DNA from: Leptolyngbya sp. FACHB-261
GTDB lineage: Bacteria > Cyanobacteriota > Cyanobacteriia > FACHB-261
NCBI RefSeq assembly: GCF_014696065.1
Contig: NZ_JACJPL010000024.1
Location: 248,001-312,000, forward strand
Direction of reading: 5' to 3'
Length of the DNA stretch: 64,000 bases
A program made the translations under genes and the position numbers. Below, piece after piece: positions 9,738 through 18,529 of the stretch (position 1 is its first letter; each line of letters starts with the position of its first letter). The notes beneath the pieces were generated by a model, which saw only the letters and a program-made list of their open reading frames with translations, searched no databases and had not been told where the DNA came from.

Positions 9738-10199
9738 ATGGCCTCAAAGTCCAGTATTACTGACAAGTTACAGCAGTATCGCAAGCTCCAGGAGCAACTT
9801 CAGCAACTCGAAAGTGAGATTAATATCCCCAACGAGTATCGCGAAGGGAACAAGGTCGAAGAGGGGATTCAACTTCAGAGCGTTATAGACGGGCTTGAAG
9901 ATCTAGGCTTGTCACCACATCAGTTAGCTGACTACATGGCAGCCAAGAAGATTGTGCCCAGAGGGTATAACTTGGTTGATCCAAGCGGTAAAGCTTCTGG
10001 TCGCGGTGTTGGTCGTAAAAAGGGGGGAAACCGCTTCAGCCGTCTGACCTCAGAGCGTAAAGCCTGGTTAGAATCGGCAGTCGCGGATAATCCTAAAATG
10101 ACTGACACGGATTTCCTAGAGATGATGAATGCTCAGTTTAGTGGTGATTTCTCACTAGAGGTGATCAGTAAGCTGGTTGAAGAATACCGTCGTGGTTAA
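9738..10199 (+). CDS. Hypothetical basic protein with N-terminal coiled coil
   Basis: A 153-residue protein of unknown function. Residues 1-35 are a heptad-rich coiled coil (KLQQYRKLQEQLQQLESEI). A helical middle section contains LSPHQLADYMAAKK. A Gly/Lys/Arg-rich linker (SGRGVGRKKGGNRFSRL) comes next, then a helical C-terminus. The layout of dimerising coiled coil followed by a basic linker suggests a nucleic-acid-binding protein, possibly nucleoid-associated, but no named domain is recognised. Start ATG at 9738. A hairpin (10207-10230) lies directly after the stop. Confidence 0.7.
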   Translation: MASKSSITDKLQQYRKLQEQLQQLESEINIPNEYREGNKVEEGIQLQSVIDGLEDLGLSPHQLADYMAAKKIVPRGYNLVDPSGKASGRGVGRKKGGNRFSRLTSERKAWLESAVADNPKMTDTDFLEMMNAQFSGDFSLEVISKLVEEYRRG

Positions 10200-10206
10200 G
10201 CGGCTA

Positions 10207-10230
10207 GCCTGACTACATTTTTGGTCAGGC
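10207..10230 (+). terminator. Hairpin after the coiled-coil gene
   Basis: GCCTGAC and GTCAGGC form a perfect 7-bp stem with a 10-base T-rich loop, starting 7 bases after the stop codon at 10199. No long T-run follows (ATTTGATTT), so it is a plausible but not ideal intrinsic terminator. Confidence 0.55.
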
Positions 10231-10902
10231 ATTTGATTTACTTGAATTTCTTGAATTTAAAGAACCTAGGGCTGGAGATGCAAGGATCTTCAGTCCTTTT
10301 ATTTTGAGTGATTGACCCTGATTAGAACCAACCGGACAATTTGAACCCTCACTGTTGTCAACCAGTGCTCAGACCCGCTTCGCCTTGATCTCGTGTTTAG
10401 GGGGGTGAACCCTCTTGGGGTCTTTTCTACCCTATCTTGCCTATATATTGATTTGGATATTGATCCAAGTTTGGACGGAATTTCCTATATCTTTCGATAC
10501 AATCCTAGGTATGGGCAGATCAGCAGAGAAGAATGCACAACGGCAGCTGTCAAAGATGTGTAGCATCACACAATCTCGCTATTTGACCCTCATCTGAAAA
10601 ACTCTCCTCTAAAAATGCTGATTTCGTACCTAGACGATTTCTGCAGACTGTCCGGAGAAATATTGTGGTTAGGTGAAAGATCCACCATCACCAGACATTA
10701 ATTCCGCTTCAGAGTTTAGAATACTTGCTTGCCTTTTAGGTTAGCGAGGAAACAGTCGAAACATGAATAATTTAGCCTCCCCAATCGTTGGGCTAGACTA
10801 AGCGGGACAAACGTAATAAGATCCACCTCGATCAGCCTGCGGCGCTGGTAGGGCGCTGTCGGTGACAACCTACACCATACAATTCGGGAGCACGAGACAC
10901 CA
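10231..10902. other. 672-bp gene-free region upstream of mreB
   Basis: No convincing coding sequence: the short open frames here lack ribosome-binding sites and family features. A small hairpin at 10407-10422 (GAACCC/GGGGTC, loop TCTT, one mismatch) is followed by TTTT and could end a short transcript from the plus strand. The last 150 bp presumably hold the mreB promoter and leader; I cannot point to a clear -10/-35 pair. Confidence 0.5.
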
Positions 10903-11934
10903 GTGGGCATCTTTAAGCGTCTTTCGCGGGACATGGGCATAGACCTAGGAACCGCAAACACCCTGGTCTACGTTTCTGGTCGTGGCATTGTGCTTCAAGA
11001 GCCTTCTGTGGTGGCCATGGACATGAACGCCAAAGTGCCTCTAGCGGTTGGTGAGGATGCTAAGAAAATGCTGGGCCGCACCCCCGGCAATATCGTCGCC
11101 ATGCGCCCGCTGCGCGATGGTGTAATCGCCGATTTTGATGTGGCTGAGCTGATGCTCAAGCATTTTATTACCCGTGTGCACGAGGGCAAAACGCTGCTCC
11201 GTCCCCGGATTGTAATTGGCATTCCCTCTGGGGTAACTGGAGTAGAGCGGCGGGCCGTTATGGAAGCGGCACACCAGGCTGGGGCTGGCGAAGTTTACCT
11301 GGTCGATGAACCTGTAGCAGCAGCTATCGGCGCTGGTCTGCCAGTTGCTGAACCTACCGGCAACATGATTATTGATATCGGCGGTGGCACCACCGAAGTT
11401 GCGGTGCTGAGTTTGCAGGGCACAGTGCTGAGTGAATCAGTCCGCGTAGCAGGCGACGAACTGAGTGAAGCGATCACCCAGTATATGAAGAAGGTTCATA
11501 ACCTGGTGATTGGTGAGCGAACTGCGGAAGAAATCAAGATCCAAATTGGTTCGGCCTATCCAGTAGATGAAGAAGCCATGATGGAGGTGCGTGGTCTGCA
11601 CCTGCTCTCTGGTCTACCTAGAACTGTAACGATCAAGAGTCCAGAAATCCGTGAGAGTATGGCTGAGCCTCTCTCAGTAATTATTGAAGCCGTCAAGCGC
11701 ACTCTAGAACGCACCCCACCAGAACTAGCGGCAGACATTATTGACCGGGGCATTATGCTCGCCGGCGGTGGCGCGCTACTAAAGGGGATTGATACGTTAA
11801 TCAGCCACGAAACTGGCATTGTCGTGCATGTGGCAGCTGATCCGCTAAGCTGCGTAGTGCTCGGAACTGGACGCGTCCTTGAGAACTTTAAGCAGCTGGA
11901 ACGGGTGTTCAGCGGTAGCTTTAGAGCGCACTAA
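10903..11934 (+). CDS. mreB: Rod shape-determining protein MreB
   Basis: Actin-like ATPase that forms membrane-associated filaments and directs lateral wall synthesis. The 343-residue sequence has phosphate-1 MGIDLGTANTLVYV, phosphate-2 IIDIGGGTTEVAVLS and the adenosine motif MLAGGGALLKGID. The N-terminus MGIFKRLSRD is the usual amphipathic membrane-binding start. Start codon is GTG. mreC and mreD, the usual downstream partners, are absent here: a strong hairpin follows about 90 bp after the stop, then an unrelated secreted protein. Confidence 0.95.
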   Translation: MGIFKRLSRDMGIDLGTANTLVYVSGRGIVLQEPSVVAMDMNAKVPLAVGEDAKKMLGRTPGNIVAMRPLRDGVIADFDVAELMLKHFITRVHEGKTLLRPRIVIGIPSGVTGVERRAVMEAAHQAGAGEVYLVDEPVAAAIGAGLPVAEPTGNMIIDIGGGTTEVAVLSLQGTVLSESVRVAGDELSEAITQYMKKVHNLVIGERTAEEIKIQIGSAYPVDEEAMMEVRGLHLLSGLPRTVTIKSPEIRESMAEPLSVIIEAVKRTLERTPPELAADIIDRGIMLAGGGALLKGIDTLISHETGIVVHVAADPLSCVVLGTGRVLENFKQLERVFSGSFRAH

Positions 11935-12026
11935 GCTTGAGGCATAGGTGCAGGTCTAGCATTCGGGATTCTCAAGTGTGGCTCTGGTTCAACTACACTA
12001 TCCAGCTAGAAATTAAGGTAAAGGCT

Positions 12027-12064
12027 AAACAAGGGGATCTCTCTGTAGAGAGATCCCCTTGTTT
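12027..12064 (+). terminator. Strong hairpin terminator after mreB
   Basis: Perfect 18-bp inverted repeat (12027-12044 with 12047-12064) with only two bases between the arms, ending GTTTAATT. GC-rich in the middle (AAGGGGATC) with A/T outer pairs, so it has A-runs and T-runs on both sides and could work in both directions. Confidence 0.75.
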
Positions 12065-12180
12065 AATTAGAGCTTGTGTAAAACTCTCTCTTTATGCATA
12101 AGTAGAACCCCTACTAAGAAAGATTCTAAAGCCGACTAGCTTTGCTTTGATAGGCGGTTAGTCCCTTAAGGTTAAGCGTA

Positions 12181-13116
12181 ATGAGAACAAGATTTCTAGC
12201 TCTTATTGGAACCGTTGCTGCCCTAGTAACCGCTGGCGGCGCTGCGGTTGCACAATCCACTGCTCCTGCAGGCGGTGAGATTCAGTTGTCTCGTGAGGGT
12301 CGTGAGATCCTTTGTCAACGTTTCCCGCTCAATTCCCGTTGTCCTGGCGGTTCGACTGGAGCTGTCAGTAATAGAACCGCACCGGCTGCGGCTGGAGCGG
12401 TGACGACTCCTAGCGACCCCAATAACGATCCCTCCGGTCCTAGTGGCAATCCAGCTATTCCTTACCCCAGCCGCAACGGCCCAGAGAGCTTGAACCCCGA
12501 AGGCAATACGCCTGGAGCCAGCGGTAGCAGTGCCAGCGGCACCAGCTCCAGATCTCAAGCTTGCGTTGCACCTCAGGGATCCTCAAGCAGTATGTCTGGC
12601 ATGTCTAACCGCAATAGCGGCATGTCCAGTGGCAGCATGTCTAACAGTGGTTCTTCGCCCCGCGGCGCTGCTTCTACCGAGCCTCTAAGCCAACGCAGCA
12701 CAACTGAAGTTCTGGAAGACTCCTCTGAACTGCGGGTTCAGCCTGGTGATCAGCAAGCCAGCGACAGCCGGGCCAGCTCCAACCGCACGAGTGGTAGCAC
12801 CTCCGGCAACATGACTGGCTCTATGGCGCGTGGTGCTTCCAGTAATAACTCTCCTCGCGGCGCTGCTTCTACCGACACAGTCGGCGAACGGAGCACAGCC
12901 GAGATTCTGCAAGATACCTCTGAGCTGCGCGTTCAGCCTGGTGACCAGCAAGCAGGTACCGGGCAAGAAGCTTGCGAACCTCCTACTGGCGGCCAGTCTG
13001 GTCGTAGTACAACGCCTGGTTCCTCTAGCAATCAGCCCAATGGTGTGAACGGTAACAACGCTGCTCCAGGTGGCGCTTACGCTCCGACAAACGGAGCTGG
13101 CGGCAACCGTCAGTAG
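12181..13116 (+). CDS. Secreted low-complexity Ser/Gly/Asn-rich protein with two long repeats
   Basis: A 311-residue protein starting with a clear signal peptide (MRTRFLALIGTVAALVTAGG, cleavage near AVAQS at 25-26). The mature part has a short conserved block with two Cys (REILCQRFPLNSRCPG) and two more Cys near residues 128 and 265. The rest is disordered Ser/Gly/Asn/Met-rich sequence. Two copies of a 35-residue block (about 159-193 and 224-258), each SPRGAAST then STxEIL-like then ELRVQPGDQQA, lie 65 residues apart. No catalytic domain is recognisable. Probably an extracytoplasmic or surface protein. Flanked by strong hairpins on both sides, so transcribed alone. Confidence 0.75.
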   Translation: MRTRFLALIGTVAALVTAGGAAVAQSTAPAGGEIQLSREGREILCQRFPLNSRCPGGSTGAVSNRTAPAAAGAVTTPSDPNNDPSGPSGNPAIPYPSRNGPESLNPEGNTPGASGSSASGTSSRSQACVAPQGSSSSMSGMSNRNSGMSSGSMSNSGSSPRGAASTEPLSQRSTTEVLEDSSELRVQPGDQQASDSRASSNRTSGSTSGNMTGSMARGASSNNSPRGAASTDTVGERSTAEILQDTSELRVQPGDQQAGTGQEACEPPTGGQSGRSTTPGSSSNQPNGVNGNNAAPGGAYAPTNGAGGNRQ

Positions 13117-13211
13117 TCAGTACGACCGTTGAGTCAGTAGGTGTCAGGTCAACAGAGCAGACGCTTAGGTATTCGTTGCAGTACGGTACAGTCGGCGTAA
13201 TATCCAAACTT

Positions 13212-13273
13212 CAATGGGGGAGAGAGCAATTTAACCTGCTTTTCAGTCTGGGAACTTCTTCTCTGCCCCATTG
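13212..13273. other. Long-loop inverted repeat after the secreted-protein gene
   Basis: CAATGGGG...CCCCATTG arms extended by AGAGA/TCTCT (one G/G mismatch), enclosing a loop of about 30 bases. It lies 95 bp after the stop at 13116 and just before the terminator at 13292. Together they could be the 3' end of that mRNA or a small separate RNA. Confidence 0.4.
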
Positions 13274-13291
13274 AGCTTATTTGGAAAACAG

Positions 13292-13329
13292 AAACCAGGC
13301 CCCGAAGAGTAATCTTCGGGGCCTGGTTT
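13292..13329. terminator. Bidirectional terminator between secreted-protein gene and psbY
   Basis: Perfect 17-bp stem (13292-13308 with 13313-13329) closed by a GTAA tetraloop, with AAA at the 5' end and TTT at the 3' end. It sits between convergent genes (plus-strand gene ending 13116, minus-strand psbY ending 13406) and can serve both. Confidence 0.8.
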
Positions 13330-13405
13330 GAAAGACAGACCCGATCAGGAAATTCAGGTCCAGTTTCCAGGTCTATTGATTTGTTTCCCGATTTGTCCCC
13401 GGCGA

Positions 13406-13525
13406 TTAACGGGTGCGGAAATCGTTGCCGATGGCGCCCTGTTTCCAAGCGCGGAAGATATTAAACAAAGCCCAGCTACCTGCTAGCAGTACAGGACCAA
13501 CCACAATTAGAACTCGCCAGTCCAT
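13406..13525 (-). CDS. psbY: Photosystem II protein PsbY
   Basis: A 39-residue single-span membrane protein bound at the edge of photosystem II next to cytochrome b559. The start MDWRVLIVVGPVLLAGSWAL matches the conserved N-terminus of cyanobacterial PsbY, followed by FNIFRAWKQG and a short charged tail. A longer frame upstream is open, but the ATG at 13525 has a TAGGAG-type ribosome-binding site about 10 bases upstream and gives the normal length. It is transcribed on the minus strand after the Crp/Fnr regulator gene, with a 166-bp gap. Confidence 0.88.
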   Translation of the reverse strand: MDWRVLIVVGPVLLAGSWALFNIFRAWKQGAIGNDFRTR

Positions 13526-13691
13526 TTTGGATATACTCCTACGCGAAATATTTGTTGATATTTGACATTGTATGGATAGAGCGATGCAAAGGGAATCGTT
13601 TGCCCTCTTTTCATCATCCCAGTCTTTGGTCAGACTCTGGCTCAGTTTTTGATCTTCAGGCCATTCCTCAAGCTTGTCTTTGGCACTGAAC

Positions 13692-14366
13692 TTACAGCTC
13701 AGTGAGGCTAGCACCAGCACAGACAACGATGTGACGGCTGGGGTCAATCGTAATCCAGCCTTCACTGCGCAATTTGCCTAGCAGTCGGGTCACAGTCACA
13801 CGGGTAGTGCCGATCGCATTAGCGAGGTGCTGGTGGGTTAGGCGAACACCCAAGCGAGTCCCTTCCACCGTTGCCTGGCCGAGCTCATTCTTGAGCAGCC
13901 AGAGGATGTGTCGCAGCCGATCTTCAACACGGCGCTGACCAGTCAGGGCCAAAATCGCTTCTGTTTGGCGCAAGCGGCGGCTCACATGCCGGAAGATACC
14001 CTGTGCCAAAGTGGGCGAGGCTTCCACTTCAGCGACAGTCAGACGCATCAAATCCACATCTGAAAGCGCTGTTGCCATATAGGGTTCTAGCAAGGTGAAG
14101 GGCTGGCCGAAGGGCATCGACGGACCGGCTAGACCAAGCAACGCTTCGTCACCACTGGCGTACAGCGTACTGAGCTGCACCACACCACGACAGACGACCC
14201 AGATCTCCTGTGGTTGAATCTTGATAATCTGACCGCTGCGGAAAGGATATAAGGGTCGGTCTCGATAGATCCCTTCCATCAGCTGCCGGTCATACACTTC
14301 TTGCAAGCTTGGTTCAGAGAAGCGAGCTGTGTACGAGGAGTCGCTCTGGGGATGTAGCTTAGCCAT
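13692..14366 (-). CDS. Crp/Fnr-family regulator, NtcA-like
   Basis: Transcription factor of 224 residues with an N-terminal cyclic-nucleotide-binding-like barrel (about 35-125) and a C-terminal winged helix. The recognition region LTHQHLANAIGTTRVTVTRL is nearly that of NtcA, so it may bind a similar GTA-N8-TAC site. The effector domain is clearly different from NtcA and lacks the cAMP phosphate-binding Arg-Ser pair, so it is a paralogue with an unknown ligand. I prefer ATG 14366, which has GGAG five bases upstream, over the GTG at 14372, which the GGAG would overlap. It lies upstream of psbY on the same strand. Confidence 0.85.
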   Translation of the reverse strand: MAKLHPQSDSSYTARFSEPSLQEVYDRQLMEGIYRDRPLYPFRSGQIIKIQPQEIWVVCRGVVQLSTLYASGDEALLGLAGPSMPFGQPFTLLEPYMATALSDVDLMRLTVAEVEASPTLAQGIFRHVSRRLRQTEAILALTGQRRVEDRLRHILWLLKNELGQATVEGTRLGVRLTHQHLANAIGTTRVTVTRLLGKLRSEGWITIDPSRHIVVCAGASLTEL

Positions 14367-14515
14367 ACTCACTCCGTAGCAGCCTTCAGGAATGGGCTGC
14401 TGCCATCAGAGTAGAGTGCCAACGTAAACAGCAGGTAATCAAAACTTAAAAACTGAGGGGGATGTGTGCCAGATGACAGCACTTCTCAGGTTGCATATGC
14501 TCAGGGCTCAGGTGT

Positions 14516-15943
14516 CTAGGGCTCAGAGGGCAGGGTATGAATTTTGAGAAAGTTGGTGCCCCTAGCTTTCTGCATAGGAGTTCCGCCCAAGATGAGAATG
14601 GCATCGCCAGCACTGGCTAAGTGGTGCTGACGCAAACAAGCTTCGATTTGTTCAATGATGCCTTCTATAGAGCTGGCTGGCTGGTTCAGCAGCATCGGCA
14701 TCACGCCCCAATATAGATTCATTTGACGATAGACAGCGAGGTCAGGGGTCAAGGCAATGAGCGGGGCGCGGGGGCGTTCAGCAGCAGCGAAGCGAGCTGT
14801 ATAACCAGTCGTGGTGAAAGCAGCGATGCAGCGCAAGTCCATGATCTGATCGATGGTGTTAATTGCTTCACTTAGAGCGTGGGTGGCATCAATTTCGGCA
14901 GGGGGCAGGTTAGGAAACTCCAAAATCTGCTCTACTTCTACGGCAATGCGCACCAGCATCTCCACAGCCTGTACTGGAAACTCACCCACCGCTGACTCAC
15001 CGGAGAGCATGACGGCGTCGGTACCATCAAAAATCGCATTGGCGACGTCGCTAGCCTCAGCGCGGGTAGGCCGAGGGTTGCGAATCATACTGTCGAGCAT
15101 CTGCGTGGCTGTAATCACAGGTAAGCCGCGCTCGTTGCAGGCGCGAATAATTCGCTTTTGTAGAATTGGCACTTTCTCGGGGTTGACCTCGACCCCCAAG
15201 TCGCCCCGTGCCACCATCACACCGTCGCATTCGTCCAAAATAGCGTCCAGTTGGGCAACAGCCTGAGGTTTCTCAATCTTTGCCATGACTGGCACCGTTG
15301 CCCCCTTTTCTGCCAGCAGAGCTTTGAGGGCTCGAATATCTTCAGGGTGGCGCACAAAGCTCAGGGAAACCCAGTCCACGCCTTGAGCTAGCCCAAAATC
15401 TAGATCCTGCTTGTCTTTGTCAGTTAGAGAGGGCAAGCGCAGATTGAGGCTGGGCAGATTAACGCCCTTACGGCTTTTAAGAACACCACCACGAACGATC
15501 TGGCAAAGCACAGCGGGTGCTTCAATGGCACTCACAGTCAATTCCAAGAGCCCATCATCAAGCAGCACTCGTGTGCCCGGCTGGGCCTCTTCCGCTAGAA
15601 AGGGATAGTCGATGGGGACGGTATCTGGCTGTTCGGCAAAGTGGTCAATGGGAATCAGGGTTAAGCGACTGCCCTTGTGAAGCGTGATCTCTCCTTGAGG
15701 CAACTGCCCCACCCGAATCTTAGGGCCTTGCAAATCCTGCAGCAGCGTGATTGGCACATCCAGCTCGTCAGACACCGCGCGGATCAGCTTGACTGTGCGC
15801 GCGTGGTCCTCGTAACTGCCGTGGGAGAAGTTCAAGCGGGCAACCGACATGCCCGCCTCGATCAACTGCCGCAGCACCTCTGGGGAGCTGCTGGCAGGGC
15901 CGATCGTTGCGACAACTTTTGTGCGGTGGAGAAATGGGGGCAT
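14516..15943 (-). CDS. pyk: Pyruvate kinase
   Basis: Cytosolic glycolytic enzyme that converts phosphoenolpyruvate and ADP to pyruvate and ATP. The 475-residue protein starts [14 protein letters not shown], has [11 protein letters not shown], the active-site [10 protein letters not shown] with the catalytic Lys, the [12 protein letters not shown] block and [19 protein letters not shown]. It is the standard length and lacks the extra C-terminal PEP-utiliser-like domain carried by another cyanobacterial form. ATG at 15943. Neighbours are unrelated and face away on the upstream side. Confidence 0.95.
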   Translation of the reverse strand: MPPFLHRTKVVATIGPASSSPEVLRQLIEAGMSVARLNFSHGSYEDHARTVKLIRAVSDELDVPITLLQDLQGPKIRVGQLPQGEITLHKGSRLTLIPIDHFAEQPDTVPIDYPFLAEEAQPGTRVLLDDGLLELTVSAIEAPAVLCQIVRGGVLKSRKGVNLPSLNLRLPSLTDKDKQDLDFGLAQGVDWVSLSFVRHPEDIRALKALLAEKGATVPVMAKIEKPQAVAQLDAILDECDGVMVARGDLGVEVNPEKVPILQKRIIRACNERGLPVITATQMLDSMIRNPRPTRAEASDVANAIFDGTDAVMLSGESAVGEFPVQAVEMLVRIAVEVEQILEFPNLPPAEIDATHALSEAINTIDQIMDLRCIAAFTTTGYTARFAAAERPRAPLIALTPDLAVYRQMNLYWGVMPMLLNQPASSIEGIIEQIEACLRQHHLASAGDAILILGGTPMQKARGTNFLKIHTLPSEP

Positions 15944-16069
15944 GCAATCACCTTTAACATTTGCCTAGCCGGACAAGGTGTTACCGCCCACACTTTAAGC
16001 AGAATGGGTAGGCTGGTTCCAGTTGTCAACTTGGTTTTGTGAGCAGAATGAGCAGCAGAGGACAAAGCG

Positions 16070-16414
16070 ATGTTGGTTGATGAACTTCTGAGACGGTACG
16101 CAGCGGGGGAGCGCAATTTCCGCCGAGCAACCTTGTTTGCTGCTGAGCTGAGCGAAGTGAATCTGAGCGGTGCCGATTTGCGTGGGGCCAATCTAACCGG
16201 AGCCAAACTTGTAGCTGCTAATCTCAGCAAGGTTAAGCTCGGCATGGCCAACCTGACTGGAGCTAAGCTCTCAGTCGCTAACTTGAGTGAGGCTGACCTC
16301 AGTGCAGCTAACCTAGGCGGTGCTGATCTTAGTGGAGCCAAGCTTGAAGGCACATTCCTGGATGGCGCTAAGCTGACAGGCGCGATTATGCCGGATGGCA
16401 GTATTCATGGTTAA
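16070..16414 (+). CDS. Small pentapeptide-repeat protein
   Basis: A 114-residue cytosolic protein. After a 20-residue helical start (MLVDELLRRYAAGERNF), nearly all of it is A(D/N)Lxx pentapeptides such as ADLRGANLTGAKL. This folds as a right-handed quadrilateral beta-helix of about four coils. No catalytic residues are expected; such proteins are very common in cyanobacteria and mostly uncharacterised. Single gene, divergent from pyruvate kinase across a 126-bp gap. Confidence 0.85.
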   Translation: MLVDELLRRYAAGERNFRRATLFAAELSEVNLSGADLRGANLTGAKLVAANLSKVKLGMANLTGAKLSVANLSEADLSAANLGGADLSGAKLEGTFLDGAKLTGAIMPDGSIHG

Positions 16415-16698
16415 GGTCAGGGCTAATTCAGGACTAGTCCAGGGCTAAGTTCGGTAGATACAGCAGCCAAGGCAATCAGTTATTTCCAGGTTCGACTTAG
16501 TCGTCAAAATCTTTTACGACTTTCACCAAAATCCTCACAAGAGCGAAGGCTAATTCTTTCCGTTTTTTACTTGAGCCGCTAGTAGGAAAGCTTTCCAAAC
16601 TTGGCAATCAACTTGCCTTCAAAGTCAATGCGCTACCCGAACTGAACTTCTAGGATGAAAGAGTAAGCAACTTGATAAGCCTAAGGAAGTTCCAAACA

Positions 16699-17196
16699 AT
16701 GACACTACAAAGTGGTTACGTTCTTCTGCCTGGAGAGGGTAAAGCAGTTTGGTCAATGAGCGGTTTGACAACCATTAAAGCTTCTACTGAAACCACTCAA
16801 GGCAGATTTGGCTTATTCGAGCAACTATTGCCCCCAGGCTTTGAACCTCCAGCTCATGTTCATGAGAAGGAAGACGAGGCGTTCTACATTCTGGAAGGGG
16901 AACTCAGCTTCCGTTGTGGCAACCAAAGCGGTCGGGCAACGCCAGGTTCATTTCTATTTTTGCCGCGCGGTGTTGTCCACAGTTTCCGAATTGAAAGTTC
17001 GACTCCTGCCAAAATTCTGATCTTTTGTACTCCCGGTGGCTTCGAGCACTTCTTTGAAGAAATGGGAGAACCGGCACAACAACGCGAATTACCACCTAGG
17101 GAACAGCATGAGCAAGGGCAGCACGAGCCTGAAAAAATCACGCTATTGGCTGCAAAATACAAGCTCTCTTTGAAAGAGCCGCAACTTCAGTCCTAG
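16699..17196 (+). CDS. Cupin-domain protein
   Basis: A 165-residue beta-barrel protein with one cupin_2 domain. Motif 1 is PPAHVHEKEDEAFYILEGEL, with metal-ligand His, His, Glu and a later His in GVVHSF (motif 2). It resembles the quercetin-2,3-dioxygenase-like group with unknown substrate. The C-terminus is Glu/Gln-rich (PPREQHEQGQHEPEK). I chose ATG 16699, preceded by AAGGAAG, rather than an upstream TTG at 16672. A small hairpin (17224-17249) after the stop may end the message. Confidence 0.82.
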   Translation: MTLQSGYVLLPGEGKAVWSMSGLTTIKASTETTQGRFGLFEQLLPPGFEPPAHVHEKEDEAFYILEGELSFRCGNQSGRATPGSFLFLPRGVVHSFRIESSTPAKILIFCTPGGFEHFFEEMGEPAQQRELPPREQHEQGQHEPEKITLLAAKYKLSLKEPQLQS

Positions 17197-17349
17197 ACAG
17201 GAGCGAACCACGATTGCCAGAGGCAAGCCAAGCATATTACGCTGGCTTGACTCTAGCTTTTATCAACCAGTCTTTGCTTAGTAGAAACAACTAATCAAAA
17301 CAATCAGGTTGCCTTCTAGTCTTTGGCTTTGACCGCTAACTTTGCGTTT

Positions 17350-18159
17350 CTAACTTTGTACCTCTAATACTTCCACAGCATCACCGCGACGGACTTCCCC
17401 TATGTTGGTATGAACTAAGTTCTGACCAAAAACAACACCGCTCTTCGCGCGCCGATAAGTGGCTAGTGTGACTAGAGGCTCTTTTCCCCGCTCGGCAGTG
17501 GCTTGGTCTGTAGTTGTGATCGCACAGCGTTCGCACAGTTTGACGCCCCGAAAGGTGGCATTGCCAATGCGCACTGCCCGCCAACCATCTTCAGCATAGG
17601 GCTCACACCCAAACACCACCAAATTCGGTCGAAAGCGGTTCATAGGCAAGGGAATTTCTAACCGCGCGTTGAGATCTCTCAAGGAAGCTTCCGAGATCAC
17701 CAATAACGGATAGGCATCTGCAAAGCTGACCTGAGCGGGTTCGCTAATGTAGTCTGGCTCCACTGGTCGGTCGTAGCCCTCGCCAATGCGCACTAAACGG
17801 CAAGGAGTTTCGAGGAACGTACTTAACCACTCAGCCGCAGCTGAACCCTGGTCAACCGCCTGACATTGATCGTCCCAAACTGTCACCGACAAACGCTCGC
17901 TTGCTATGGGCGCGAGCGGGACGGAGAACTCAGGCATCCCTGGCGATGTCAAGCGCAGACTATCCGGCTCCAAAGCTGTTTTGATCAGAGCCAGACGCGG
18001 AAACGCCCGCTGCGTGAGGAAGCTTCCCTTTTCATCCACAATCAGCCAATTACGGTCATAACGCAGCCCCCAAGTATCTAAGTGGGCTGCATCCAGTTCA
18101 ATGCCAGCACAGGACTTAACCGGGTAGACGTAAATGGCAGATAGAAGGGGCTGAGACAT
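17350..18159 (-). CDS. MOSC-domain protein with MOSC N-terminal barrel
   Basis: A 269-residue protein of the mARC/YcbX type. The MOSC_N beta barrel begins SAIYVYPVKSCAGIELD, and the C-terminal MOSC domain includes the Cys region GVKLCERCAITTTDQ, where the Cys is the molybdenum-cofactor ligand in this family. Relatives reduce N-hydroxylated compounds using molybdopterin, with electrons from a ferredoxin or flavoprotein. No fused 2Fe-2S domain is present, so an external donor is needed. ATG 18159 is preceded by GAGG at eight bases. A Fur-box-like sequence lies about 85 bp upstream. Confidence 0.85.
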   Translation of the reverse strand: MSQPLLSAIYVYPVKSCAGIELDAAHLDTWGLRYDRNWLIVDEKGSFLTQRAFPRLALIKTALEPDSLRLTSPGMPEFSVPLAPIASERLSVTVWDDQCQAVDQGSAAAEWLSTFLETPCRLVRIGEGYDRPVEPDYISEPAQVSFADAYPLLVISEASLRDLNARLEIPLPMNRFRPNLVVFGCEPYAEDGWRAVRIGNATFRGVKLCERCAITTTDQATAERGKEPLVTLATYRRAKSGVVFGQNLVHTNIGEVRRGDAVEVLEVQS

Positions 18160-18241
18160 GCAGAATTCCTCGCCTTGTAACAGCAACACCCTATCGAAGG
18201 TTTAAAAGGGCGATGAGTTCGAGAATTCAGTTATTTTTTTA

Positions 18242-18260
18242 AGTATTGATAATCATTGCT
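18242..18260. promoter_or_regulatory. Fur-box-like sequence
   Basis: AGTATTGATAATCATTGCT matches the classical 19-bp Fur consensus at 13 positions, with the central 11 bases (TGATAATCATT) identical. It lies between the divergent MOSC gene (start 18159, minus) and the DUF924 gene (start 18530, plus). AT-rich context makes chance matches possible. Confidence 0.35.
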
Positions 18261-18529
18261 TAGGTTCTGGAAGCAGTTACAACGCTCCGGCAGCACCCAA
18301 GTTAGGGCATCAAGTAGTTAGGGCATCAAGTAATGTTGCTAGGCGGCTGTGCCGAGTTTGGGTTTCAGATTTTGATTTTTGGCTTCCAGAAGTTGGAAAG
18401 CCGAGCAAGATACAGCAGCTCATGCAGCTGCTGTATGACCGTATTGGTACAGACTCAATGAAATGCTTACACAGTAACTTGTCATACCGACAGTCTGTAT
18501 GATGAAGCGGAATTCTTAGGTCTGAGAGA

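Noticed and set aside
10415-10597. 60-residue hydrophobic frame upstream of mreB
   Set aside because: No ribosome-binding site, starts just at a terminator-like hairpin, and the second half does not look like protein.
13526-13765. Longer frame fused upstream of PsbY
   Set aside because: PsbY is a 39-residue protein in cyanobacteria and the internal ATG has its own good ribosome-binding site; the upstream part overlaps the regulator gene end.
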